Below, piece after piece: positions 27,495 to 35,412 of a DNA stretch of 64,000 bases. Where the stretch lies: NCBI RefSeq assembly GCF_013214815.1, contig NZ_JABSPU010000007.1, forward strand, positions 1 through 64,000, read 5' to 3'. This DNA is from Gilvibacter sp. (GTDB lineage: Bacteria; Bacteroidota; Bacteroidia; Flavobacteriales; Flavobacteriaceae). The stretch's first letter is position 1, and every line of letters starts with the position of its first letter. The position numbers and the translations under genes are program-made. Under the pieces are notes generated by a model. That model was not told the DNA's origin, made no database searches, and saw nothing but the letters and a program-made list of their open reading frames with translations.

Positions 27495-28004
27495 GTGTTT
27501 AGACCGTTATTGGTTGTAATAGGGTTCTTATTTACAACATCGCTCGTAGCGCATCCCTTGCGCTTATCACTATGTGAGATAGAGTATACCCAGTCTAAAG
27601 ACTTACTCACGGTGAATCTGAAGCTCTTTCTAACTGACGTAAATGAAGCAATAACCTTTGATCCTTACAGCAAAGAATTGGCCTTTTGCCAGTCTAATGA
27701 AGCTTCCAATGCGGAGCAGTTACTGATGGAATACTTGAATAAATTCTTCTATGTCAAGGTCAACGGGAAACGGGTCGACCTTAAAATTAAAAGCAAACGC
27801 CTCAGTGGAGAAGGTGATAATACCGCGCTTTGGGTTTATTTTGAACAATCGCAATCGGAGCGAATTCAAGATTTGGAAATAAAGAATGCTGTATTCACTG
27901 ATTTGTTTTTCGACCAAAACAATATCGTTTACATTCATGCAAATGGCGACTCAAAAAGTATTATGCTCAATAAAAAAACCAAAACCCATCAAATAGACTT
28001 CTAG
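27495..28004 (+). CDS. DUF6702-like exported protein
   Basis: A roughly 170-residue exported protein of unknown function. The track begins it at 27423, inside the dipeptidase gene. That upstream part (KFKPRLKKSK) is only the shifted frame of the dipeptidase end. A GTG at 27495 (MFRPLLVVIG) gives a proper signal peptide ending TSLVAHP. The mature part begins AHPLRLSLCEIEYT and continues with LFLTDVNEAI, the pattern of the DUF6702 family. These proteins usually precede a HupE-type membrane protein, as here (28006). The family name is from memory and the start codon is uncertain (TTG at 27510 is possible). Confidence 0.75.
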   Translation: MFRPLLVVIGFLFTTSLVAHPLRLSLCEIEYTQSKDLLTVNLKLFLTDVNEAITFDPYSKELAFCQSNEASNAEQLLMEYLNKFFYVKVNGKRVDLKIKSKRLSGEGDNTALWVYFEQSQSERIQDLEIKNAVFTDLFFDQNNIVYIHANGDSKSIMLNKKTKTHQIDF

Positions 28005-28005
28005 T

Positions 28006-28590
28006 ATGCATCCCTTTGAGTTCTATTTAAAACTTGGATTTGAACACATTTCTAATTTAGCTGGATACGATCATATCCTCTTTTTAGTAGTGCTTTGTGC
28101 GGTCTATAAAATTCATCAATGGAAGCGGGTTTTAATCTTAGTTACTGCCTTTACCATTGGCCATAGTGTTACGTTGGCGCTGGTTTCTTTTGATGTGATC
28201 ACTATTCCGTCAAGCATTATAAAATTTCTGATCCCAACAACTATTTTATTAACTGCATTACACAACGTAATTGGCCCAGATCAGTCCACAGAAACTCGAA
28301 AAATGGGTCGGAATTACGCTATGGCCTTGTTTTTTGGATTCATTCACGGGATGGATTTCTCCAATTATTTTAGAGCGCTACTTTTAGACAATTCAGAAGT
28401 TGTAGTGCCTCTTTTGGCTTTTAATGTTGGTATTGAGCTGGGGCAGATCTTGGTGGTTCTGATCATTGTGGCGATTGCTTATGTGTTCTTGAATCTTATA
28501 AATGTGAAGCACAGAGAATGGAATGTTTTCATTTCAGGGGCAGCTGCTGGAATGGCTTTAATTTCAATGTTTGAGAATAAATTTTGGTAG
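28006..28590 (+). CDS. HupE/UreJ-like membrane protein
   Basis: Six-helix membrane protein of the HupE/UreJ_2 group, some members of which move nickel or other metals. Visible signatures are the opening GFEHISNLAGYDHILFLVVLC with the conserved His and GxDH motif, TIGHSVTLAL, and FGFIHGMDFSN. It starts one base after the DUF6702 gene, so the two are translationally linked and probably work together. Metal identity is not known. It stands next to MerC and metal-binding genes, which supports a role in metal handling. Confidence 0.85.
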   Translation: MHPFEFYLKLGFEHISNLAGYDHILFLVVLCAVYKIHQWKRVLILVTAFTIGHSVTLALVSFDVITIPSSIIKFLIPTTILLTALHNVIGPDQSTETRKMGRNYAMALFFGFIHGMDFSNYFRALLLDNSEVVVPLLAFNVGIELGQILVVLIIVAIAYVFLNLINVKHREWNVFISGAAAGMALISMFENKFW

Positions 28591-28696
28591 TCGTTTCGCT
28601 GATTTTTAAGGGATTAAGAGGATGTGATCCGCCTAGATTTTAAAGAAATAGCGCCCCGCATTTTGCCCATCCGATCAAAATCACGTCAGAAATCAA

Positions 28697-28704
28697 TAAA
28701 TTTG
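28697..28704 (+). promoter_or_regulatory. Bacteroidetes -7 element (TAAATTTG) deciding the lipoprotein start
   Basis: TAAATTTG lies 21 bases before the ATG at 28726 and inside the longer ORF of the track. It therefore supports the downstream start. Confidence 0.6.
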
Positions 28705-28725
28705 CAACTCAAAACAAAGCAACCT

Positions 28726-29547
28726 ATGAAAAATCGCAACTCAATTCTCGTATTAGCACTAATAGCCTTATTCGCTTTTACAACCAGCTGCAAGCAAAAT
28801 GCAGAAGAAAATAAAGATGCCGAAACTGAGGCAAAAACAGAAGATCTGACAGAGACGCCGGCTAAGATATCTATTGCTAAGTTGGAAGGTTCTCCTGCTT
28901 ACGCCGATGCAGCCTTAATGTTAGAAGATCCAGCAGGGGCAGAAATTAGCAGTGGTGGTGCTATAGATTTTACTTTCAAGATTGAAAACTACGAGTTGGG
29001 TGCTCAGACCGATAGCCCAAATGCGGAAAAACTAGCCAATTCCGGTAAGGGGCAACACATACATTTTATTTTGAACAATCAGCCTTATTCGGCGCATTAC
29101 GAACCGGCGTTCAATAAGGAAATTCCAGATGGAGTGCACCATTTAGTTGCCTTTTTGAGTCGTTCTTATCACGAATCAGTTAAGAATGAAAATTCTGTTG
29201 TGGTTAGAAAATTAATGGTTGGAGAAAACCCAACAGACTCTCTAGGTTTAGACATGGAGGCGCCAACGCTAATTTACAGCCGCCCAAAGGGAACCTATGC
29301 TGGAGCTGACGCCAAGAGCATTTTACTTGACTTTTTTGTTTTGAATACTACGCTTACAGCCGACGGTAATAAAGTAAAGGCGACGATCAACGGTGAAGAA
29401 TTTATGATTACTGAATGGGCTCCACATGTAATTAGTGGATTGCCAATGGGAGAGGTAAGCATTCAACTGGAGTTGGTTGATGCAAACGGAGATGTAATTC
29501 CAGGACCTTTCAATTCAGTAACTCGAACTGTTACCTTGACTGAATAA
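28726..29547 (+). CDS. uncharacterised lipoprotein
   Basis: A 273-residue lipoprotein with signal MKNRNSILVL and lipobox FTTSCKQ. The ORF track starts it at a GTG 102 bases upstream, but a TAAATTTG promoter element and the signal peptide both favour the ATG at 28726. After an acidic linker the protein has two similar beta-rich halves (about 55-160 and 165-270). The first contains GQHIHFILNNQPYSAHYEP and GVHHLVAFLSRSYHES. Its spaced histidines recall metal or phosphoprotein-binding proteins of the DUF4399 kind, but no confident family can be given. It lies upstream of a MerC-like gene. Confidence 0.8.
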   Translation: MKNRNSILVLALIALFAFTTSCKQNAEENKDAETEAKTEDLTETPAKISIAKLEGSPAYADAALMLEDPAGAEISSGGAIDFTFKIENYELGAQTDSPNAEKLANSGKGQHIHFILNNQPYSAHYEPAFNKEIPDGVHHLVAFLSRSYHESVKNENSVVVRKLMVGENPTDSLGLDMEAPTLIYSRPKGTYAGADAKSILLDFFVLNTTLTADGNKVKATINGEEFMITEWAPHVISGLPMGEVSIQLELVDANGDVIPGPFNSVTRTVTLTE

Positions 29548-29582
29548 GAAAGATTGCGAAACTCAATATTAAAAGATACCGT

Positions 29583-29996
29583 ATGCTGAATGCATTCAAC
29601 ATAAGCGTTAGATCTGATCTCTTTGGGTCTGCTGCTAGTGCCCTCTGCTTGGCACATTGTTTGGCAACCCCATTTTTGTTTGCTGCTCACACCGGACACG
29701 TGCACGGTCATGAGGCAAGCCCGTTTTGGTGGGGTACATTGGATTTGGTATTTATAGCCATTTCGTGGTTGGCGGTTTATTGGTCGGCTAAGCATACCTC
29801 TAAAAAGTGGATGCGAGTAGGTCTATGGATCAGTTGGGTACTTTTAGCTTTCGTGATCTTAAATGAAAAATTTGAGTTGCTTCACATTCCTGAGGCGGCA
29901 ATTTATATACCTTCTCTTGCCTTAGTCGGATTACACTTGTACAATCGTAAATATTGCCAATGTCAAGACGAAGCTTGTTGCGCGACAGACAGCTAG
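29583..29996 (+). CDS. MerC domain protein
   Basis: Four-helix membrane protein of the MerC family (mercury or other metal import). The paired cysteines of the first helix are in CLAHCLATP. A histidine-rich loop (HTGHVHGHE) follows, and the C-terminus carries CQCQDEACC, a likely soft-metal site. Length (137 aa) is normal. No mer operon regulator or reductase is present, so mercury resistance is unlikely. A second MerC-like gene lies 4 kb downstream at the end of the ABC operon. Confidence 0.85.
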   Translation: MLNAFNISVRSDLFGSAASALCLAHCLATPFLFAAHTGHVHGHEASPFWWGTLDLVFIAISWLAVYWSAKHTSKKWMRVGLWISWVLLAFVILNEKFELLHIPEAAIYIPSLALVGLHLYNRKYCQCQDEACCATDS

Positions 29997-30060
29997 ACTT
30001 TTTGTGAAAATTAACAGAATTTTAGACTGGCTTAAACAATAATGCTTACTTTTACAAGTA

Positions 30061-30366
30061 GTGAGTTCTCGAACTAAAAATATCATCAGTTTACTATTCT
30101 TATCAGCATTCTTGCTGTTAAGAGTGGGGAATGTACATGCGATTACTCATATCGATGATGACCATGATGATCACCAATGTGAGTTGTGTGAACTTATTCA
30201 AATCACGGAAGATTCCAAGGATCTGGAAATTCCTGCGACTTTAGAAGTCCCCCTACCAAACACTATAGAGGCCGTCTCAGACGATTTAAACAGCGGTTAC
30301 AATGCGCCTGTTTATCGTTTTGTCTTACCCGATAGACTCCGCAATAGGCCACCTCCTGTCCTTTAG
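30061..30366 (+). CDS. small exported His/Asp/Cys-rich protein
   Basis: A 101-residue protein starting at GTG. It has a signal peptide (NIISLLFLSAFLLLRVGNVHA), then the acidic, histidine-rich segment THIDDDHDDHQCELCEL, then a proline-rich tail ending RNRPPPVL. Clustered His, Asp and a CxxC suggest a periplasmic metal-binding role. The layout resembles the DUF2946-type small proteins found beside heme and copper genes. It sits between a MerC gene and an ABC transporter operon. The GTG start is the only start in frame with the signal peptide. Confidence 0.7.
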   Translation: MSSRTKNIISLLFLSAFLLLRVGNVHAITHIDDDHDDHQCELCELIQITEDSKDLEIPATLEVPLPNTIEAVSDDLNSGYNAPVYRFVLPDRLRNRPPPVL

Positions 30367-30551
30367 GGATATTCGCTTTGTTTGCTTGATAATTCAATTG
30401 CTTGACGTGGCTCTGTTTTGCGCGCATATTTGTGTATGAGTAGCTCAAACTGCGGAAGATTACAGAGCAACATCCCCCATTCGTACGTATAGACCAGAAC
30501 TCAGGTTCTCAGGGTCTACATAAAAATTGTTTTACAATTTGATTCCCACGA

Positions 30552-31253
30552 ATGATAACTACAACCAATCTCACTAAAAAATACGCCGATCATTTGGCAC
30601 TGAATAATTTAAATCTGACCGTTAAACCTGGTGAGATCTATTGTTTGCTTGGTGCTAATGGTGCGGGAAAGACTACCACTATAAATTTGCTTTTGGGATT
30701 TATAAGTGCAAGCTCTGGTACGGCTAGCATTGGAGGTATTGATGTGTCAAAGAATGCATTGGCTTCCAAAAAGCTCTTGGCCTACATTCCTGAAAACCTG
30801 ATGCTTTATCCGAGTCTGACAGCCGTTGAGAATCTCGACTACTTCTCCGGTATCGCGGGAAAAAAGTTCTCTAAACTAGCATTAGAAGAGTTCTTAGAAA
30901 ATGCCGGTTTACAGGCCGATGCCTTTCACAAGCGCGTGGAAGCCTTTTCTAAAGGGATGCGCCAAAAGGTGGGTATTGCCATTGCTTTGGCTAAAGATGC
31001 CAGTGCGCTCCTTTTGGATGAACCTACTTCTGGACTTGATCCAAAGGCGAGCAATGAGTTTGGTTTGCTGCTTCAAAAATTGAAGGCTAAAGGTATTGCA
31101 ACGCTGATGGCGACCCATGATTTATTCCGAGCTAAGGAAGTCGCTACTCATATCGGAATCATGAAGAACGGAGAATTGATTCATCAATTCGTTTCTGACG
31201 AGATATCGCTCGCAGATTTAGAAAAAGTCTATTTAGAGGCGATGACCTATTAA
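30552..31253 (+). CDS. ABC transporter ATP-binding protein
   Basis: ATPase subunit of an ABC-2 type exporter. Motifs are Walker A GANGAGKTT, a Q-loop region, signature FSKGMRQKVG, Walker B ALLLDEPTSGLDP and the H-loop MATHD. The 233-residue single domain fits the CcmA/NatA group. The two following genes (10 bp and then 1 bp apart) encode DUF3526-type permeases, and a MerC-like gene ends the operon. The substrate is unknown; the surrounding genes suggest a metal- or cofactor-related function. Confidence 0.93.
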   Translation: MITTTNLTKKYADHLALNNLNLTVKPGEIYCLLGANGAGKTTTINLLLGFISASSGTASIGGIDVSKNALASKKLLAYIPENLMLYPSLTAVENLDYFSGIAGKKFSKLALEEFLENAGLQADAFHKRVEAFSKGMRQKVGIAIALAKDASALLLDEPTSGLDPKASNEFGLLLQKLKAKGIATLMATHDLFRAKEVATHIGIMKNGELIHQFVSDEISLADLEKVYLEAMTY

Positions 31254-31262
31254 GCGGTTATT

Positions 31263-32669
31263 ATGATTCTAAAAACATTTAAAAAGGAACTTAAAGAGAT
31301 CACCAGGGACGGGCGAGCACGCATTGCTTTCTCAATCGTGTTGGTTCTTTTAGGATCTTCGGTTTGGATCAGTGCCAAGCGCTATCAAGACACGAACAAG
31401 GAATACCAACAAGCCTTGAGCAGTGAAAGGGCAATGTGGGACAATCAAGGGGAGAAGAATCCGCATTCTGCGGCGCATTTTGGCACCTATGCTTTTAAAC
31501 CAAAATACCCTTTGTCTCTTATTGATCAAGGGGTGGATAAATATGCCGGGACCTCGATCTTCTTAGAAGCTCACAACAGAAACGAAGCGCAGTTCAGCGC
31601 TGCGGCTGACCAAACAGGTTTGGCTCGTTTTGGAGAGCTTACCCCAGACTTTGTCTTGTTATTTATGGTTCCCTTATTGATCATATTACTGGCTTATAAT
31701 GTTTTTACCAAAGAGCGGGAAATGGGCACCTTGACCCTTTTAAAAAGCCAAGGGCTCTCCAGAGTGAAATGGTTTACGGGCAAATGGTTGGCCTTAATGG
31801 TCCCCATTTTGTCACTCACCCTGGTGGTGTTCATTCTTGCTGGTTTGGTTTTGAGTAATCTAAAAGGCTTTGGAGAGTTTCAATGGAGTGCATTGGGAGT
31901 TTTGTTCTTAGTCTATGCGGCTTACTATGTGGTATTCACTAATGTGGTGATGTTTATTTCCTCTCGTGCACGCAAATCCGGGACGGCACTCGTAATGAGT
32001 TTATCGGTGTGGATATTAGCCTGTCTAGCGGCTCCTAAAGCCGCCAGTAATTTTGCTGAAAACGAGCATCCTTACCCTTCCAGACAAGAATTCTTGGCCA
32101 TGGTCGCTGAAGACAAAAAACAGGGCCTTGATGGGCATAATCCGTGGAGTAAAGAAGCGAAGCTTTTGGAGCAAGAAGTCCTTAAAGAGTACGGAGTAGA
32201 TAGTCTGCATCAGCTGCCATTTAACTTTGATGCATACCGCATGCAAAAAGGTGAGGAACATGAGGCTGAGGTCTATTTCAAGCATTATAACTACCTCAAA
32301 GAGCAATACAAAAATCAATCAAAAACGTACAGAAGTCTTGCGGTAATCTCTCCTTTTTTACCAACTCGATTTATGAGTATGGCCATTGCTCACACCGATT
32401 ACAATACCCATTGGGATTTTGCAGATGCTGCGGAGGAGTATCGTATCCTAACTCAAAAGTTCCTCAACGATAATTTTGCAGAGAATTCTAAATTGGGAGA
32501 ATGGGGCTATCAAGCGGATGCCAGTTTGTGGCAAGAACTGCCTGCCTTTGAATACGATCCACCAGAATTGCAACAGATCGTTTCTGACAATCGAGGAAAC
32601 ACTGCTGTCCTATCCTTTTGGCTTGTGGGTTCTTTTGTGCTGAGTTTGCTATCCATAAAGAGAATCTAG
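31263..32669 (+). CDS. ABC-2 type permease, DUF3526 family
   Basis: Membrane subunit of the exporter. The first helix is at about residues 20-40. A large periplasmic domain follows (about 40-135), then three to four helices (VLLFMVPLLIILLAYNVFT, MVPILSLTLVVFILAGL, VLFLVYAAYYVVFT), a second soluble region with a charged helical section (about 270-430), and a last helix at the end. The conserved segment EREMGTLTLLKSQGLSR follows the third helix and is the usual contact loop with the ATPase. It shares the same architecture with the next gene, so the pair likely forms a heterodimer. Confidence 0.88.
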   Translation: MILKTFKKELKEITRDGRARIAFSIVLVLLGSSVWISAKRYQDTNKEYQQALSSERAMWDNQGEKNPHSAAHFGTYAFKPKYPLSLIDQGVDKYAGTSIFLEAHNRNEAQFSAAADQTGLARFGELTPDFVLLFMVPLLIILLAYNVFTKEREMGTLTLLKSQGLSRVKWFTGKWLALMVPILSLTLVVFILAGLVLSNLKGFGEFQWSALGVLFLVYAAYYVVFTNVVMFISSRARKSGTALVMSLSVWILACLAAPKAASNFAENEHPYPSRQEFLAMVAEDKKQGLDGHNPWSKEAKLLEQEVLKEYGVDSLHQLPFNFDAYRMQKGEEHEAEVYFKHYNYLKEQYKNQSKTYRSLAVISPFLPTRFMSMAIAHTDYNTHWDFADAAEEYRILTQKFLNDNFAENSKLGEWGYQADASLWQELPAFEYDPPELQQIVSDNRGNTAVLSFWLVGSFVLSLLSIKRI

Positions 32670-32670
32670 T

Positions 32671-34101
32671 ATGCTGAAATACAATTTTACATACGAGCTT
32701 AAATTATTACTGCGCAGTCGCTGGATTCAGTTGCTCAGCCTAACCTTGATCATTTTGTTCGGTTTTTCAACTTTCAACGGATTACAGAAACTCGATCAGC
32801 GCAAAGCCGTTATTTCTGAGGCTATGGCAGAAGTTGAACAAGCAGATATGGATATGGAGAAGCTCTTGGATTCCGTAGCGCAAGGACTGCCAGTTAGTGC
32901 TTCTCGATGGACGATCCCAACCAACCCTATGGCCGTTGGAAACTATTATCCTCGAGTAGCAGCCATGGAACCTCCAGCCTTTGCATTCATAGCTACAGGC
33001 CAATCCGATATGTATACTTCTTACGTGAAGCCCAAAGTATCTGGAGATGATTTTGCCCTGAATTTTACGGAAATGACCAGTCCTGTCCAGTTGTTGTTTG
33101 GAAGTTTTGATCTCGCCTTTGTTATCGTTTATTTATTGCCACTACTGATCATTGCTTTTTCATACAACATACTGTCAGCAGAAAAGGAACAAGGTACCTT
33201 GCGTTTGCTCGGTGCACAACCTATGAGTATTCGTCGTTGGATGCTTCAAAAGTTAGCTTTGCGTTTCTTCTGGCTTTCCTTAATGGTTGTTGTGGTTCTA
33301 ATCTTGACTTTTACAGTCTTTGGAGCTGGACTGACAACCAACTTAGCTGATTTTTTTGCCCTTACCGGATTGATCTTAGCCTACATGCTATTTTGGTTTG
33401 TTTTGGCCTTCTTGGTCAACTTAAGCGCTGGCAGCTCTGCCAAGAATGCAGTATCTATGCTTGGGTTGTGGGTGATTTTGGTATTACTGGTTCCTTCCGC
33501 ATTGAATCAGGTTGGGAATACCGCTTATCCTATTCCATCGCGTACCCTGATGATCAACGATATGCGTGCTAAAAAGACAGAAGTATCTAAAAAGCAAGAT
33601 GAGATCTTAGACGCTTATCTTAGAGATCATCCAGAATACGCCATCAATGATACTGCTCAAGCGCGGAATTTTTACCACCGTTATATAGCCTCTCAAGAGC
33701 TTATCAAGAAAGAACTAGCTCCTGTAGTGGGAGCCTTTGAAGCTCAGTTGGAAAAACAACAAGAGGTTTTTGAAAAGTTCAAATGGTTGTCTCCAGCCTT
33801 GGTAACCCAGCAATCGCTCAATACCATTGCGGGGAGTTCTACTGCGGATTATGAAAGTTATAGAAAGCAAGTTATTGCCTTTGCTGGCCAGTGGCGAGAT
33901 CATCTTTCGCCTATGCTGTACAACAATCAGCAATTTACAGCATCAGATATAAAAAACTTGCCCCACTTTATATACAAACCTCCATCACAAAATCTTAGCA
34001 TTACCACTTTGATTTTGGTAGGATTGTCTCTAGTTCTCATCGCTATAGGGTGGGGTTTTTCTCAAAAACGTCAAAAGCAAAACGGTTTAATAGGAGCATA
34101 A
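32671..34101 (+). CDS. ABC-2 type permease, DUF3526 family
   Basis: Second permease of the exporter, with the same layout as the previous gene: helix at about 18-36, a periplasmic domain, a helix bundle (FVIVYLLPLLIIAFSYNILS, EKEQGTLRLLGAQP, LMVVVVLILTFTVFG), a soluble insertion (about 290-440) and a final helix (LSITTLILVGLSLVLIAIGW). One base separates it from the upstream permease, and it touches the downstream MerC-like gene (next ATG is the following base), indicating translational coupling. Confidence 0.88.
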   Translation: MLKYNFTYELKLLLRSRWIQLLSLTLIILFGFSTFNGLQKLDQRKAVISEAMAEVEQADMDMEKLLDSVAQGLPVSASRWTIPTNPMAVGNYYPRVAAMEPPAFAFIATGQSDMYTSYVKPKVSGDDFALNFTEMTSPVQLLFGSFDLAFVIVYLLPLLIIAFSYNILSAEKEQGTLRLLGAQPMSIRRWMLQKLALRFFWLSLMVVVVLILTFTVFGAGLTTNLADFFALTGLILAYMLFWFVLAFLVNLSAGSSAKNAVSMLGLWVILVLLVPSALNQVGNTAYPIPSRTLMINDMRAKKTEVSKKQDEILDAYLRDHPEYAINDTAQARNFYHRYIASQELIKKELAPVVGAFEAQLEKQQEVFEKFKWLSPALVTQQSLNTIAGSSTADYESYRKQVIAFAGQWRDHLSPMLYNNQQFTASDIKNLPHFIYKPPSQNLSITTLILVGLSLVLIAIGWGFSQKRQKQNGLIGA

Positions 34102-34488
34102 ATGAAGAATCAAACCATAGACAAACTCGCAATCACCACCTCCATCTGTTGCGCCTTGCACTGCGCGGTGGTTCCTCTTTTACTAGGGATAACAGCTTTG
34201 GCTGGCTTGCGCTTTTTAGAGAATCCAATGATTGAAATGGGATTCATTGCCGTCGGGATCTTTTTGGCCGTATTCTCTTTGGGCAGAAGCGCCTTGAAGC
34301 ATAAAAATCACACGCCCATCCGAATGGCGATCATCGGTATTGTTTTGTTGGTGGTCAGCCGATTTGAGATCGGGGAGACCTTAGAAGTGGTTATGACTGT
34401 TATGGGCAGCTTGTTCTTAATTGTAAGTCATGCCAGAAATATAAACGCATTTAAAGCATACGAGCGCTGTATAGTTAGTGAAAATTGA
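34102..34488 (+). CDS. MerC-like membrane protein
   Basis: A 128-residue four-helix protein of the MerC family. The cysteine signature of the first helix is SICCALHCAVVPLLLG. It lacks the cysteine-rich C-terminus of the upstream MerC-like protein (29583). It begins directly after the permease stop, so it is the last gene of the ABC operon, and a strong terminator follows (34543). A soft-metal carrier or sensor function is the best guess. Confidence 0.82.
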   Translation: MKNQTIDKLAITTSICCALHCAVVPLLLGITALAGLRFLENPMIEMGFIAVGIFLAVFSLGRSALKHKNHTPIRMAIIGIVLLVVSRFEIGETLEVVMTVMGSLFLIVSHARNINAFKAYERCIVSEN

Positions 34489-34542
34489 GTGTTCGTATTT
34501 TTTGATTTAGTGTGTGGAGCAGGTGAATGGGCTCCACTGCGG

Positions 34543-34566
34543 ACCCGGGCGAGAGCCCGGGTTTTT
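34543..34566 (+). terminator. intrinsic terminator of the ABC/MerC operon
   Basis: The stem ACCCGGGC/GCCCGGGT with a GAGA loop is followed by TTTTTC. A second hairpin (GTGGAGC/GCTCCAC, about 34514-34536) lies just before it. Confidence 0.9.
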
Positions 34567-34655
34567 CAATTTACTTGGTCTAATTTACTAAAGGTTACTT
34601 ACATCATAAATGCCCTTATCTTAAATCAGTCTAAACAGAAATAACACAGAATCAG

Positions 34656-34678
34656 TTATTTAAATTCAATCTAAAGGG
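34656..34678 (+). promoter_or_regulatory. inverted-repeat operator, site I (putative iron-responsive)
   Basis: The left arm TTATTTA is intact and the right arm reads TCTAAAGGG, a partial match to the palindrome found at 35369 and 40545. It ends 9 bp before the -7 element TAAATTTG (34688-34695) of the cysteine-rich small protein. Confidence 0.5.
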
Positions 34679-34687
34679 AGCTCTTTG

Positions 34688-34695
34688 TAAATTTG
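34688..34695 (+). promoter_or_regulatory. Bacteroidetes -7 element (TAAATTTG)
   Basis: It lies 22 bases before the ATG at 34718 and just downstream of operator site I. Confidence 0.65.
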
Positions 34696-34717
34696 AGTAA
34701 ACAAACACTGAAAAAAG

Positions 34718-34966
34718 ATGGCTATATCACTAGGAAACAGTTGCATCAATTGCGCAAATTTGGTGCTTAATGATAACTGTAAAGTACACGGAGTACAAGT
34801 AAGACAAAATTATACTTGTGAGCGTTTTGAAATGAAAGCGTCTCTCAATAATGACGCGAGTTGCGATTCCTGCGCAAAGTTTGGAAACTCTGCCTGCGCA
34901 CACCCGTCACAAGCAAAATCAGGCGTGTTATGCTCTTCTTGGGCGCCAGAACACGTAACCGCTTAG
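34718..34966 (+). CDS. small cysteine-rich protein with duplicated 4-Cys module
   Basis: An 82-residue cytoplasmic protein with eight cysteines arranged as two similar modules. Module 1 is CINC-x8-C-x12-C followed by ERF; module 2 is CDSC-x7-C-x11-C followed by SSW. Each third cysteine is closely followed by a histidine (CKVH, CAH). Internal duplication of a CxxC...C...C unit points to a metal-binding fold like a small zinc ribbon or rubredoxin-like knuckle. I do not recognise a named family. A promoter preceded by an inverted-repeat operator suggests metal-dependent expression. The gene overlaps the convergent 117-residue ORF by four bases at the stop codons. Confidence 0.8.
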   Translation: MAISLGNSCINCANLVLNDNCKVHGVQVRQNYTCERFEMKASLNNDASCDSCAKFGNSACAHPSQAKSGVLCSSWAPEHVTA

Positions 34967-35316
34967 TTTAGTAAAAGCGTATAATCTATATCCAGAACCG
35001 TAAGTGAATCTTGCGGTTCTTTGTTTTTTAAACAAACCAGATCCTGTAAGGCGTCAAACTCTTGTTTACTAAAAACCAATCGCAGGTTTTTCTGCATGGT
35101 GTATATTGGGATAATTCTCTTGACAGCCGTCTGACGGTTTTGACAATCCCAGTAATCCACATTAATATTCGTGAGGTAAGTCTCAAAGTTCAACAATTCT
35201 TCATCGTTGAATTCTAAAAGGAGGTTGTTAAAAGTCAATTGAAACTTTCTGCAGTTTTCGCAGTAAGACAATTCTCCGTTGCAATTTTTTTTAATGACTT
35301 TCACCTGATGAGACAT
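34963..35316 (-). CDS. DUF6686-like small protein with cysteine pair
   Basis: A 117-residue cytoplasmic protein of unknown function. It opens with charged residues, then a cysteine knuckle (NCNGELSYCENCRKFQL), a helical middle (FNDEELLNFETYL), and 'IIPIYTMQKNLRLVFSKQEFDAL'. I believe this matches the DUF6686 type found beside iron genes in flavobacteria, but the family name is from memory. The promoter element TACATTTG (35354-35347, minus) and operator site II directly upstream imply the same control as the heme locus. The stop codon overlaps that of the cysteine-rich gene. Confidence 0.78.
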   Translation of the reverse strand: MSHQVKVIKKNCNGELSYCENCRKFQLTFNNLLLEFNDEELLNFETYLTNINVDYWDCQNRQTAVKRIIPIYTMQKNLRLVFSKQEFDALQDLVCLKNKEPQDSLTVLDIDYTLLLN

Positions 35317-35346
35317 GGGCCAATTATTTATGGAATAATTATACTA

Positions 35347-35354
35347 CAAATGTA
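35347..35354 (-). promoter_or_regulatory. Bacteroidetes -7 element (TACATTTG)
   Basis: On the minus strand this is 30 bases before the start of the 117-residue gene and 14 bp downstream of operator site II. Confidence 0.65.
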
Positions 35355-35368
35355 CGCGCTAAAAATCA

Positions 35369-35391
35369 TTATTTAAAATTATTCTAAATAA
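35369..35391 (-). promoter_or_regulatory. inverted-repeat operator, site II (best palindrome)
   Basis: A 23-bp inverted repeat with arms TTATTTAAAAT and ATTCTAAATAA around one central base; only one arm position mismatches. It overlaps the expected -33 region of the promoter at 35354-35347, as a repressor site would. Confidence 0.65.
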
Positions 35392-35412
35392 AAATAGTGT
35401 TAATATTTGCCA

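Noticed and set aside
29583-34488. Mercury resistance operon (two MerC-like genes)
   Set aside because: There is no merA, merR, merP or merT; the cysteine motifs are MerC-like only, so a broader metal role is more likely.
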